From assembly GCA_033026295.1 (NCBI GenBank), contig CM065183.1, forward strand, positions 13,494,657-13,558,656: a DNA stretch of 64,000 nt, in the 5' to 3' direction. The notes under the pieces were generated by a model that saw only the letters and a program-made list of their open reading frames with translations, made no database searches and was not told the DNA's origin. Of the stretch, positions 24,198 through 36,483 are shown in pieces; the stretch's first letter is position 1; each line of letters opens with the position of its first letter. The stretch is from Channa striata. Taxonomy: Eukaryota > Chordata > Actinopteri > Anabantiformes > Channidae. A program made the translations under genes and the position numbers.

Positions 24198-24567
24198 CCA
24201 TAGTGCAGTTGGTGGTGAAGTGGGGCTCGATGGTGCCTGTGTCATCCTGTGGGATCCGCTGGTCGTAGCTGGCTGAAACCTGAAAAGGTGATCCTCTATG
24301 GGTGGCAAAAGTGAGGTGGACCACTGCCCAGCTGCCAAGGAGAGAAAGCAGGAGAAGGGTCAATGCGATGAGCAGACACCACGGCTGACAGAAAAACCCA
24401 CAGCTGCTGTGGGGATTAGGGGTTAGGGAAGCTCGGGCCTGCTCTGCCTGAACTCCCAAACTTTCAGAGGGGGGACTGTCCAAGGCTTCAGTTGAGGCTG
24501 ACACTGGAGCTCCCTCATCGCCTTCCATTTTAGGAGGGTCCCTTCCTTCCTTTGCCTGGTGATGCAT
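24198..24567 (-). CDS. alk: ALK/LTK-family receptor, first coding exon (N-terminal segment with signal or anchor helix)
   Basis: The frame opens at the ATG at 24567-24565, with an in-frame TGA upstream near 24.62 kb, so translation probably starts here; residue 14 is a second possible Met. Residues 1-63 are hydrophilic, acidic and rich in Ser, Pro and Ala. Residues about 64-83 form a long hydrophobic run (CLLIALTLLLLSLLGSWAVV). Residues 84-123 are a polar linker with a possible N-glycosylation site (NCT at 120). The exon ends ATGG/GTAAGT in phase 1, which fits the phase-1 acceptor of the LDLa exon. S79-W80-A81 could be a signal-peptidase site, so the helix may be a late signal peptide or an uncleaved signal anchor. 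I do not recognise residues 1-123 from known ALK proteins. They join the receptor through splice phase and membrane logic, so this is the least certain exon. Confidence 0.7.
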
Positions 24568-24749
24568 TGGCTGCCCTTTGGAGGCTACTCCAGCCTGACG
24601 TGGAGGGTTTGGAACGATCCAGGTGCTGCTTCACTTGAGAGTTGAATGCCGAAGCTGACCAATGCCCAGAATCTAAAAGCACTAGTGCATCAGGTGTGAG
24701 TGTGTTTGAAAGACAACAGCACACTCAGGTCAAATCCTTGTGCCGAGGC

Positions 24750-24960
24750 GAGCTGCAGTCCTGCAATAAATGCGGTTCTCCCTCAAGCAGTGGCTGGTTT
24801 TGTGTAGTTCAACTGTCCCTAATTTTATTAGGCAAATTGTGTGGATTTCTCTTTGGCTCCGCACACATCAACAATCTCTCTCCCTCACTCAGTCCTCACT
24901 CTCTCTCTCCCCTCCCCCATCACTCGCCCATCCCTTTACGTTTCAATAAATGTCATGAGG
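24750..24960 (-). promoter_or_regulatory. Probable promoter / 5' flank of the receptor gene
   Basis: About 180-390 bases upstream of the start codon (minus strand) are, in order toward the gene: a GA-rich tract (complement of the CT run at about 24885-24925), an AACAAT SOX-type site near 24868, and the AT-rich palindrome CCTAATTTTATTAGG (24818-24832), which could double as a TATA-like element. The start codon context is GCAGCCAATG. No experimental start site is known, so the boundaries are approximate. Confidence 0.4.
24818..24832. promoter_or_regulatory. Perfect homeodomain-type palindrome (TAATNNNATTA)
   Basis: CCTAAT-TTT-ATTAGG is an exact 15-bp inverted repeat containing TAATTTTATTA, the P3 dimer site of paired-class homeodomain proteins such as PHOX2. 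It lies 251 bases upstream of the start codon. Binding is inferred. Confidence 0.5.
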
Positions 24961-27900
24961 GCACATGTAGTGCATACTCTGGCAATACCTGCTCCCTTCT
25001 TGAAAAAGTGAACTTATTAATACCATATGCTGAGCATCTACACACACCACCAGCACAAACAACCAAACGAAACACGCATCATGCGTGTAGCCATTATTTG
25101 ACAGACCCACAGAGAGACCAGGGAAGAGCGGGAAACAAGAGAGAGAGTTATGACATGTAACAAAGGTCCCTGGCAAGTGGAGTTATGTGGTATGTGATTT
25201 AACCATGTGAACACTGGACAGCCCAGGGCAACACAACTCGTCTTTTTAGAATCGACAATTGTGCTTGGGCAACACTGTTTTCATTAGTAGTCTGACATTT
25301 CACATTTCACACTGCTCAGATACATTGGAAAGGATATTTCCAGGAAATTGTTTTACCCTTCCACAATAAAAGTATAATCAACTATTTACTTTAAAATAAC
25401 GTGTAACTGACTAAAGTAAAAAAAAAGAAAAGAAATAAAAACCTGACTTTGCTTATGAATTAAATATTTGACATTATAAAGATGTGCAATCTGTCTGGGC
25501 AATATAGGCACCACATCTTCTTCAAAAATGGACATTCAAGCTGACACTGTAGTTGAGCTACTGTCGGACATGCCAAAGGTTTTGTGGCACAGCAGGTTAA
25601 CTTTGAGGTCACTGTCAACAAAATGTGCCATCAATGACATTTGACATAAAAGAAAAGGAACAGTTTCATATGACATAAAATGACAACAGACAAAGGACAA
25701 TGATTCCCTCATTCTGATAAACCCACAGACAAATATTTATGGTACAATTGTAAGTAACTTTTTAGCCTTTTTAGCCTGGTTTGCTTTTACATTTACTCTA
25801 AAGTCAAATTTAGTTTAAAAATACAATTTATTTGTATTTTAAATAGCAGATGCTCAATGAGACCAGTTAGACAAATTTACTAGAATGTTTACTTTATGTA
25901 TTTTAAAAAGGAAGGGCTTGAGAAGTCTTGTTTTATGTAGTCCTGAAGAATTATCTAAAGCCTCATATTATCCTGTGAGTATTTAAAACCTTGTAAAAAT
26001 AAATTTACCCAAGATTCTTGTCGCCAGATGTACCAGAAAAATGACTTTATGAATATGAACTAACTGCATTTAGTTAGTTCTTTAAACTCAAGATGTCCAC
26101 ATTTATATTATAACAAATCGCAACAATTGTACTACATCTTGAGGGTTTTAAGCGGTCACAGACCGCCGCTCACGATGCTGTTCTCACACTTCCCAGCAGG
26201 GTTCGATTCATGACGAGAGCGTGGGGAAACGGGAAACTGTTTATTTTGGGGCTTATTTTGTGCTTTGTTAGGCTTTGTTTGGGTGGAAGTGTGCTACCGA
26301 CAGTACAGCAAACATTAATGCACATATGCACACGTACACACAAGCCCTCACTGCACAAACAGGCTCAGAGCTTTCTGATTTCCCCAATGTCTGTGCTCTG
26401 ACTCAACAGGCTTTACATTACTATCTTTGCCAACTTCTATTTTTTATGTTGAGTTGCCTTGCCTCTACCTTCTCTCATTTCACTGCTCTCACCTTTTTGC
26501 AGCCCCCGTTCACTCAGTTGTTCTCGCTCCATCTCTCTCTCTCTCCATGCAGACATTGCCCAGAACGAAGGGAAGGTGTTGACCAGATGGGAAGTGATGT
26601 TATAGCACCACGCTATATCAAGAACAGCTTTGCTGTGTGGGGGATCTGCTCTCTGCCATATCCCATAATAGACTGGAAATAAAACGCTGCCATTGTCTCT
26701 TTGATACCTTTGCAATGACTTGCCAGCTGACTAATATGCATATGGCGCGGCTGAATTCACCATCGGCTCAGTTGATGGCCAAATTAACAAATGTCTTTTC
26801 TGCTGTGTGAGTATTTAGCATGATGGTGGGATTGAAACTGTTGATGAATGTTTGTCTCCATGTGCTTTTGACTGCAGCACAGTACACAAAAATGAAATGC
26901 TGAATGCTTAACTATCGAACACACAACAAATCAGCACTGTGTAATATTCGAGAGGTGCAGTAGTATAAAGAGTGGACTTGAATATGCTCAATGTCCTGGT
27001 AATAAAATGGCCAGAGCTGTGGAATCGATCCAATCTGAAGTGATCACCGTGAACTAGACTTCTATCCCTTCAGAGTCAAACTCTGCAGACCTCTCCTGGA
27101 CCACTGCATTGTTCTTACGTCTCGCCGTACTACTTCCTTGCTGACACTCATAGGACTGATTAACTGAGCAGTGGATTAGAACAGAGCTGCCAGTGCACAT
27201 CACTCAAACATTTAAACCCAATTAGTAGTATACCATGCAAGGCGCAGCAGTCCTGAGTAGAAGTAAATAAAATGAAAATGAATGATAACAGCTCCTCATG
27301 CGGGAATTAGATATACATGACTAATCTGAATGCGGATGCTAATAATTCTCATTATGGTCCTTTGTGTCCCAACGGCCTGTTGGTTATTCAAAATCACCTG
27401 ACCTTTGCTTGGACTGTTTGTGAAAGCCTCTCCCATGATGCGAATGCTTTTTTTTCACCACAGAAAAACAAAACCAAACAGCACATGCCAACTAATCTTT
27501 GCTGCCAATTGACAATTCTCATTTCATAATGCTATTCATTTACTCTCCCTTAGTGCTCTGCTCTGGCTAACGCAGGCCTTTTAATTTTCATTTGGGGTAT
27601 TGTGTTCGTGTGTATTTGGTAGTGGGGATGTAGGATGCCTATGTCCTAACCAGATTAAGGGGGGATCTGGTTTGCATTAGCTGTGAGTCTCATCCATCAG
27701 CACAAACAATACATGAAGAAGTGTGTTGCATTTTCTTTTGAAAGTGGGTGATGTTATCCTAATGACGAGGGGCCTGGCTGGACACATTGCCAGCGTGAGG
27801 CTTGTGAAGATCTGCCCAACATCGATGTATGAGTTTGAGGGAATTCACAAGGTTTCCTTTAAAATGCATTATCAAGGAGAAAGCATAAATCTGAATTTGG

Positions 27901-30900
27901 ATTCGATTAAATATTGCTTAGGATTAGGAAAAGGCATGCCCCGATTAAAAGACATTGAATAGATACATACATATGTGAAAGACACATTCTACAAAAAACT
28001 TTTTTTAAATGAGTGCTGCTTTTCTGTGACTCACTTATGCTCTATTGTATACTAATAAAAAGAGTGAAAGACAATGCTGATGACATCACAGACAACTTCC
28101 AGAGGTTTCCATCACATTGTTTCGGTTGGTTAGTTTTTCATCAAGGTCCGGTAGACCAGAAACAATTACTGATGGAAAAATCCAATGAAAACAAATATGA
28201 TGAAAAAGAAACTAGAAATAGAAGCTCTACTGTAAGTTTCAAGTCACTCAGCAAACAGTGTGGTAGGAGAGAAAGCACATGGCTGAGTAAAGTCAGGCAC
28301 AGCAGGCAATGGGGGTCATGACAATGGTTGTCAAATGGGATTGGGATTTTTCATAAAGAAAAGAGGAAAATGATTGAAATTGATGCTACTGTACATAGAA
28401 CTGGCTGTGATCGGAAATTGCAGGAGTTAAAGAATAAGCATTCAGTTTGGGGTGGTGCTGCTGCATCCGGATCGCTGTATGAGCCACATTGATTTTGACT
28501 GTCAAATGCCATATTGCACAACAGGCGTGAGCCAATATGTCTCGGGAAGTGCAGATTAGATGGAGCGGTCTGACATGGCCCGGTTAAATGAATGCCACTT
28601 TCACAAACCAAACAGGACACGTTTGAATGCGATCTGTTGAAAGCAAAATCAGTTATGCCATTATGCAGCTGGAAGGATGGTGCAGAAAAGGTGAGCTGGG
28701 GATACAGGCCGGACTTCTATTGTTGTATTTTTTACGTTTTTGGTAAAATTTTGTGTTTGATCAACCAAACTAGATTAAATAAGCTTACGGATCTTTTTTG
28801 TCACACAGTGTAGGTCTTAACTGTTTTCTAATGTTTTACAGGGAAATCAATATACACCCCACTTAGAGAAAACTACATATCTTGGTCTTATGTGCCTCAC
28901 AGACAATGAATAACAACTATTTTTGTATGACAAATGTAAATATATAAAACTAGGGGAGGTTTGGTTATGTGAGCAGTAATCATGATGCATGTTTTTACAG
29001 AGTTAAACTTGCGATGGCTCTCAAGGCGAGCATTAGCCATTGTATATTCAGATGAGTCACACCTGAATTCAGCTAGGTTGCATTTCTATGCTAAGCAAAT
29101 TATTCTGTGACTGAAAAATGAACAATCTGCCAAAAGCAAATTACAGGGGATGAAAGGAAATCCGACCAAATAAACAAATCCAGATGAAAAACTAAATGTG
29201 AGAATCCCACCAGGGATTCATATCAGATTGGCGACTTCACACGCCCCAAAAACATGCAAAGCCAAGTTCATCGTGAATCCAGATCAAGTGTGAAATCACC
29301 AGAAAAAGCTTTCATTCAAATCAGCACCAACCAGTTTATTGTGTCGCTGCACACTACACCACTGTAAAGTTGCACTTTTTCGATGCTTCATACACATTAT
29401 CTGGTCTTTCTATGTGTTAATTGAAATAAGGTCAAAATATGCATTTGAAACATGTCTGGAGATTGATACTGTATGCTGTGCCTCAAGGTGAGTTTTAAAT
29501 CAAACCTCAACAACATTATGCTACGAATGAATAGAGGTCAAACTGAACAGGAAATACTAGCTCACCATAAGTGCCCAGAACTATGAAAGGAATGGTAAGA
29601 GGAATTAGGAAAGAAATGGTGAATGGTGTGTCAAGACTGATGGAAACAGATGGCGTAGTTATCTTAGCAAAAGACGTACATGAGGGCAACGAGTCTGAAA
29701 AATGACCAGTATTTCCATCATCTAAGGTTCTTTCTCCAGTGTCGTAGGTTGTGCAGATTTTTGGGAATAGTCCTGACGGAGTGTTGTGCTGGATCTTATG
29801 TTCATGATATGAGAAAGCCTTCGACAGCAAATTTACTACTGAACAAGAAGAAATGGACACATTATAGACGGACACGTGTTTGGGAATTAAAAGAGTTTGA
29901 AATGAGCTCAAACCATCTGAAGAACAAAACAAAATCACATTTTATATTTCTGTGAGAGGCTGAGAACATGCTGTCTTTTAAACATAATTAATGATTAAAA
30001 AGGCTAGTCAGTGAGTCATAGACATACTAGTACTAATAGGGTCCCAGGAAACCAATCAAAACCACAAAGATAATCATTTAGGGAAGCATAGGAGCAGAAA
30101 GGTCCAAAAAAGCTAATGCAACAGCTTTTTGTGCACTGCAATACCATTTTCAGTAATGGCCCAAAAAGAATCTACGATTTAGTAAAAATGCAGCAATTAA
30201 TCCTGTCACTACCTCAAGAACAAGGGCAGCGTGGCCATCTGGAGGAGTGCGGGTTTCAACATGGATGTGTGGGCTGGCAACACTGGAATCAAAAATAAGC
30301 AAATCACAAAGTCACATTCTTTTTGAATACACACTGCTGACAGCTGGCTTCATAAAGTCTGTTTGTTTGTGCAATTGCTACACATTCATCACATATTATG
30401 AGAACACTCTATTTCTTTGGTACATTTTAAATTGACCATTATAGCCCGATTTACATGTTGCATTGTTTTAGGAAACACTATGAAGCCCCTGCGATGTCTC
30501 ACTGCGTGGATCAGAATTACCCCTTCCAAACTAAGGTTCACTGCAGGGCTCCCAAAAAGGGACTGATGCCGTGTCAGCCGTCATTCAAGATAAGCTCATC
30601 TCCTCCTCAGAATATGCAAGGTGGGTGCTCCAGGTGGGACGCCTTGCTCCTATTATCGGAGAACAGGGGTTATTGGATAACTAAACAAAGCCCGCCTGAA
30701 ACATTTGGGCATCTCTCAGTGGGCTACTCTATTGCTAGATAAGCTTATCTGAGTGAGTAGACTCTCAACGCTGTAGGTTCACAATTTTTCCCAAAAGTCC
30801 ACAGTCAAGACAGAGCACCGGGGAGTTTCGTCTGTATGTACGAGCAAAAAGTGACCAATTACTGAGCTTCACACTAAACAAGACAGCAACACTCGGGAGT

Positions 30901-33900
30901 AAAAGCAACAAGAATGTGAATGGTGAGTGATGCTGCGTCAAACCCAGATACTAGGGATCCACATGGCCTCAGCTGGCCCTGAACGGTTTTATTGGGATCT
31001 TTGTGTGTGTTCCCCACAAACAAATGTTTGCTGACGCCTGACCCTGAAGGTCAGCTGCTGCAGCCTGCACAGTTTTACAAGTGGGGAAACCTGAACACAG
31101 AATGGAACCGCAAATGTGAAGAACTACAGTGGACGTTCAGTATGAAATACTGTAGTATTGCAATTTTTAACCGACTTAAACAACAAGTGGCAACAACTTG
31201 CAGACTTTACTGAACGTTGAACACAGCTCAACCTTTTCCAGTTAGACTCGACATTTCCCACACACGTTGACGCTGTCACACAGAGCTTATGATACGCGTC
31301 TTCTTAGATCTTCACATGCCACATCACAAACAACCAACGGTGCAATTATCAAATAAAGCTACAAGGCTCGGATTCACACGACTTAACGTGTCTTCACAAC
31401 AACCATCTGAAATCAAAGGAACGTGTTCACGTCGACAACGTTGCGGCCCTCTGTGCTGCTCTTCACTATGAAGCTGCTTTCCCTTTCTCTAATAGCCTTT
31501 TGTAACAATAACTTGATTTCCTATACTTTTCTTTTATTATTCATTATGACTGTCCTCACACTGTTATATTATTAGATGTGTTACCCCCCTGCACTACTAA
31601 TGTTCTAAATAATTCAAAATTTATGACTCTGCAGTTGCAGTGCTGTCTAATGATATTGTGCTGATTGAAGTATCACTGCAATAGTGGGGTGGGAAATTCC
31701 AGGGCTCTGGGCATCAAAGAGCCATGAAAACATGCTGACTGTCCTTATACAGTGGAAGGGAAACTGCCTTCTCACACATAATGGAAAGTGTCATTTTGTT
31801 CAGATTTAGAAAAGTGACTTGGGTATTATGGGAAATTTCCACATTAAACCGATTCTTGTCATTAATCTAGTTTTTGCTGCCTATCCTCTTAGCCAACTCT
31901 CTCCATGGCCGATCCCCAACTCACTTAGTTTTTTCTCATCAATGTCAAATAAAACGGCATTTCCAGTGCAGTGTTTTACGTGGCACATAAAGCATAAAAG
32001 TCCTCTATAAATTAGTAATTTCGGTGATGAAAACTTCTCAGATGTAAACTGCTATGTTGTTACAAAGATGAAAGGCAGAGGGGAGAGACCACAAGGCTCC
32101 GTGCACTTTTTAATTATGACCCAAATTCAATTACTTTGCAACCGCATTCATAAAAATCCATAGCACATTGCTTCTATTGAGTGACAAGAACTGTGATTAA
32201 AACATGTTCACTTAAAATAAAAATGCTGCTGTTAAAGCATAAGGCCTTCGGGAAAGAGACGATGGCTCAAAGCAACACAAAATGTCATTTTTTTCCATTC
32301 GATTATTTACAGTTCCATATGATCTGCACGTGAAGGGACAGACCTGCTCTCTGATAGTACTGAACAAGCTGAAATAGTAGCATATAAAAGTTTTTTGATC
32401 TAAGTCATGCAATTATAAAACCTACAGTGTCACATGCAATTCAATATTCTACTGCCAACTATTTGACAAATATTCTGAAAAACATTCTTTCAAGGGAAGG
32501 GAATCAGAAAGGTGGTCACTTGTGTCAGAATTCGTCTTCTCTCCTTCACTAACACGTCGCTAATCATCCTGTAGGATGCTGGCATCTCTGTGCTGCTGAG
32601 AGTGCAGTATGAAGACCTTTAAGACCCAGGCACGCTACAAACGAAGATCAAGACGCCCACGGCGGGCGGTTTTCAAGCCGCTTCGACAACATACAGTATA
32701 TTATGAATGTACACTTCACCCGAAGTCTCGAATGTTGACCCTCCGCTGACCAGGATTTAGGCAGTGCACTGACTTTGATCCATGGCAAAAAGAAAAGATG
32801 TCAGAATAGTGAATTTTAAGTAGCTAGAACGCTTCCATCAAAACACATGATTATGAACATTTCCATGCATGTTCCTGTTTTCTTTATGCTGAGGTGCAAA
32901 TTATTCTTCCCTTTTTCGCTCAACTTCAAATGCTTGACTGTGTATTAAAAGGGAATATATAAGTGGTATTTACACGAAAACCAAAGGCCCACAGCTGTGT
33001 AAAAGGAATATTTTCCATGTTTAAATAGAAGCACGAGGGATTGGGTGTTTGGCTGAGAGCTTGAAAAGAAGAAATCAATGTGAATGCGATATGAAATATT
33101 TTAGAGAGGAATGCTGGCTAAACTCAATGTCTGTGGTGGTTCAAAATTCAAATAATGGGCATTTTCATCATCACAGGCATCACAGGCACATGCACAAATA
33201 ACATTATTTCTTTTCCGTTTTAATTACTCATCTGTACAGAACTTAAAAATTTTACGTAAAGAGCTTGGGCTTAGATAAACATGAGATCAGCATTACTTTA
33301 ATTAATATTTCAAGTTCATGCAACTGTGTGATTAAATAACTATGGGAACTGTACATCCCAGTTCAAGGAATTGTGCTGTGCAGATAGAAGATGCCCTTTT
33401 CGTTTTCTGCCATCTCTGTCTGACGACATTGGCTCAGCTGTCGGTTGGACTGCGGTTAATTTTTTTACACAGTGTCCAAAGAAACAAATAAAATAAGATG
33501 CACAGTTTTATTCCCAGTTTTGCCCAGCTTGCTTCTTCCTATTCTGTAAGTCTGAATATTAAATATAAAACTGCACCGGCACTGTGCTGCAGTTTCAGAT
33601 CAGTCTGATCAGCAGCTATGTCCAGTCACCAACAGGTTTCCAGTACACGGGTATGTCGGTCCGGGGAAAACCTTCTGTGGAGGATACTCTTGTGCCTCCT
33701 CAATTATATCTCCTCCAACGTCGCTCCTCGATCCTCAGAGCGGAAAAAAAAGAGCCTTTGGGGTGTCCTTCAACATGAGGGACTGAGACAACGTCCAGGG
33801 TGACTGAGGATTAAGAATCAAGGAACAATCAATTTAGGGAATTGGGATCCACCGTACGTAGCCTTTCAAACCCTGTTAACTTGGTGCCAGAACCGCACCA

Positions 33901-34361
33901 ACATCAACTACAGACTGCATCAGACTTTTGTTTTCACCCCAGGAATACAAATACATTTAACATAAAAAAATCAATTTAAGCTATTGGTAAGCCAGTAAGA
34001 TCATTTTAAAATAAAGCCAGAAATATTTTAAAGAAGGAGATAAAAATGCTATTCATGCTCTTAGTATCAAAGTCTACTGTATGTTGCAGCTTGATTGAGC
34101 ATTGTTTGTCAGAAATATGATATTTCACATGAATAATAAAACAATTTGCAATCATGAATATTAAAAAAAAACACGTTCTTTCTGCTTGCTATTGTAAGTC
34201 TTACATTGTTTTATTCACAAAACCCTATTCATGTTATTATTAAGTATAACAAATGATTCCATCAAGACTCTTTTTAAGGCTTCCATTACTAATCCCAGTA
34301 AGTTAAGACAGACTCCCAATTCAGTTTAGAAATTATTAATATTCTGTAACTAATATTACTT

Positions 34362-34409
34362 GTGCCAGTGGAGTGACGTTCACCCTGTAACCACTGGCAC
34401 TATGCAAAT
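34362..34409. repeat. 10-bp inverted repeat next to an octamer motif
   Basis: GTGCCAGTGG (34362-34371) and CCACTGGCAC (34391-34400) are exact reverse complements, 19 bases apart. They are followed directly by ATGCAAAT (34402-34409), the POU-factor octamer. Confidence 0.75.
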
Positions 34410-36014
34410 GCTGGGTTCAAAAATGTGCTCGCACCAGTGTCTACACAGATCATGTTTTAGCACAGATGCTACATCTGCTCAGATCTGATCTAGTAACTGA
34501 ACACACCTGAGCTGCTTGAAAATTACATGAACCTTTTTACTAGATGAAACGTCTGTCTGTTTTAATCTGCTTTAACCCGACGTTTTATATGCACATTAAA
34601 ACATGCTGTGCAGTCAATGATACTAATGAAGCTGAGTCTGTACTAGGTTATATTTTTCTGTCTGGGGTTATTCTTGTTATTCATGTCATCCAAAATGTTG
34701 TGTAGAATGGATAAGGTCCAATTTTTTGTTGATTAAATCTGCAGCCAATCTAAAGGCAGCAGGACCAGTATGTTTGTTCCAATTACCGACTCTAATTCGA
34801 GGGATGTGCAGCTGATTACACTCACCTGTGGGTACATGATCAAATTTGGGGCACCTAGAGGCTGCCTCTTGATGATGCCTGCAATGACTGCATCCGTCAC
34901 CTCCCTCTTTCCTACAATAATTTGCCTCCCTATTTCCTAAAAAAAAAAAAAAAGTGGAGCCCGTCTTTCAGCAGAGATAGACCTGTGGTTGTGATGAAAA
35001 CCTTCATGTGGCAGAGGAGTAAACAAACGCATGACATGAAAAATACAATGTTGTGGTGTTTAAGCTTCTCCGCTCAGGCGAGATCCTGAATGCAGACAAC
35101 AGGAACTGTAGAGTCTACACAGGAATATTAAGGTTCTAATTACGTTTTACAAGTGAGAGTACAAGTACACGAATGCAGGATCAAGCCCAGCACCGGTTTA
35201 AGCCTCAGAACATCCCTGGTGAAAACAGCGTTGGTTATATGCCTCCATCAACCAGTCGAGTAGCAGTTTACACTCATATTCTAATCAGTTCATCCTTGAG
35301 TCCAAATTAGCCCAAAATTTTAAGAAATCAATGGGAAAGCCACTAGACCACGAATGATTTTGATCTTTGACCACTAAAATGTGATTAAACCAACCTTAGG
35401 TCTAAGGAGACGTAAGTGCCATGTGAAGTTCCCTGTAAAACCTTTAGAATGTAAAAATATCCAACACTGGGATCTGTGAAAATGGACGAAAACCACAATG
35501 CTTGTACAACAATGAGTCGTAATGAGGTGGATGACTCTCTGACATTTTCTCTAGTGCCGTGATCACGTCAAATAAATAATTTTGAGATACATTATTTGAA
35601 AATATACAGAAAGGATTGCCGTGACATTTGCTGAGAAGAATTACAGTTATTGGAGAGGTGTTTTCAAACTGAGCAGTAAGGCAGCAGCGTAAAGACTCCA
35701 CGAGAATGAGCACCAGATTTTACTGCATAATCTTATTTCATAAGCAGTAGTCCTCAGATTTATGCTGATATAGGGTGATTCTGTATGTATTGCCTATATA
35801 GAAAGTAGCCTGCAGCATAAAAAAAGTTGCCTGCAGCAAAAACATACTGAAAGGCAATTGGCATACACACGATTCCAAGGTCTGATTCCCATTTATGCCA
35901 ACAGTCAGTGGCTTTCTTAAACAAACTGTAGTCAACAATCATAGGTATTGTTAAAGAAATTTATATTTTTTAATCCTTCCTTCTCACCGTTGTGCTAAAT
36001 GAGATGTTGCATCT

Positions 36015-36020
<6 letters not shown>

Positions 36021-36046
<26 letters not shown>
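36021..36046. repeat. AT microsatellite
   Basis: About 13 uninterrupted AT units after a T run. Confidence 0.95.
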
Positions 36047-36052
<6 letters not shown>

Positions 36053-36483
36053 GCTGACCAAGACAACAATAATTACTTCAATGTAGCTTAATCAAATTAC
36101 TTACAGATGTTCAAGCAAAACATTAACAAATATATCTTATTTCTAATTGCAGTAACCACACATACAGTATTTCAGTGAATATCATCTAATTTAAACTGTC
36201 GGTGCACATCACTGCACACTGAGATGTGTGTCGACAGGAATCTAAAAGTATAAATTGATTTTTAAAAAAACAATCTGCTGTTGGGAGCATATTATGGTTG
36301 TGATATTTTTCCATTTGGGGAACATTCACTTGCACACATAAGTACCAGTGTGAACTTGTGGGAAGCTACAAACATGCTGGTGTCAAAACCGAACACAGGA
36401 CATTTTTACTGCATAAACTGAGCAAATGAGCAGCTAAGCCACTTGCACTTGTTGAACTTGTTTTTACATATCTGATATCCGTG

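Larger units (their letters stand above)
1953..24567 (-). other. alk: Gene locus: 5' half of an ALK/LTK-family receptor tyrosine kinase gene (five coding exons; 3' part beyond window start)
   Basis: Five exons with GT-AG junctions and consistent phases (1, 1, 1, 0, then 2 at the last donor) join into one open frame of 304 codons plus 2 nt. The product has a hydrophobic segment near residues 64-83, an LDLa-like module (about 137-168) and a MAM domain (from about 174 to beyond 304). Known family: ALK is a receptor tyrosine kinase with MAM-LDLa-MAM, a glycine-rich ligand-binding region, a transmembrane helix and a kinase; it is activated by ALKAL ligands and acts in neural and neural-crest cells. 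Here only LDLa and the MAM that follows it are seen. The first MAM is absent and exon A joins the LDLa exon in phase. Intron sizes are about 14.9, 3.4, 0.7 and 2.6 kb. Choosing alk over ltk is a judgement from resemblance to recalled ALK MAM2; either paralogue is possible. Confidence 0.72.
24568..36480. other. 5' flanking region, no gene recognised (part 1)
   Basis: About 12 kb upstream of the receptor gene. Apart from the promoter-proximal part, I see only short chance reading frames, an Arg-rich 46-codon frame at 32.6 kb, an inverted repeat with an octamer site at 34.4 kb, poly-A near 34.94 kb, a local direct duplication at about 35805-35842 and an AT microsatellite at 36.02 kb. It may contain enhancers, but without alignment these cannot be separated from background. 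Confidence 0.5.

Noticed and set aside
29516..29938. 140-codon minus-strand frame rich in Ser, Thr, Ile and Phe
   Set aside because: Low-complexity composition, no motifs, no coding-like codon use; probably chance.
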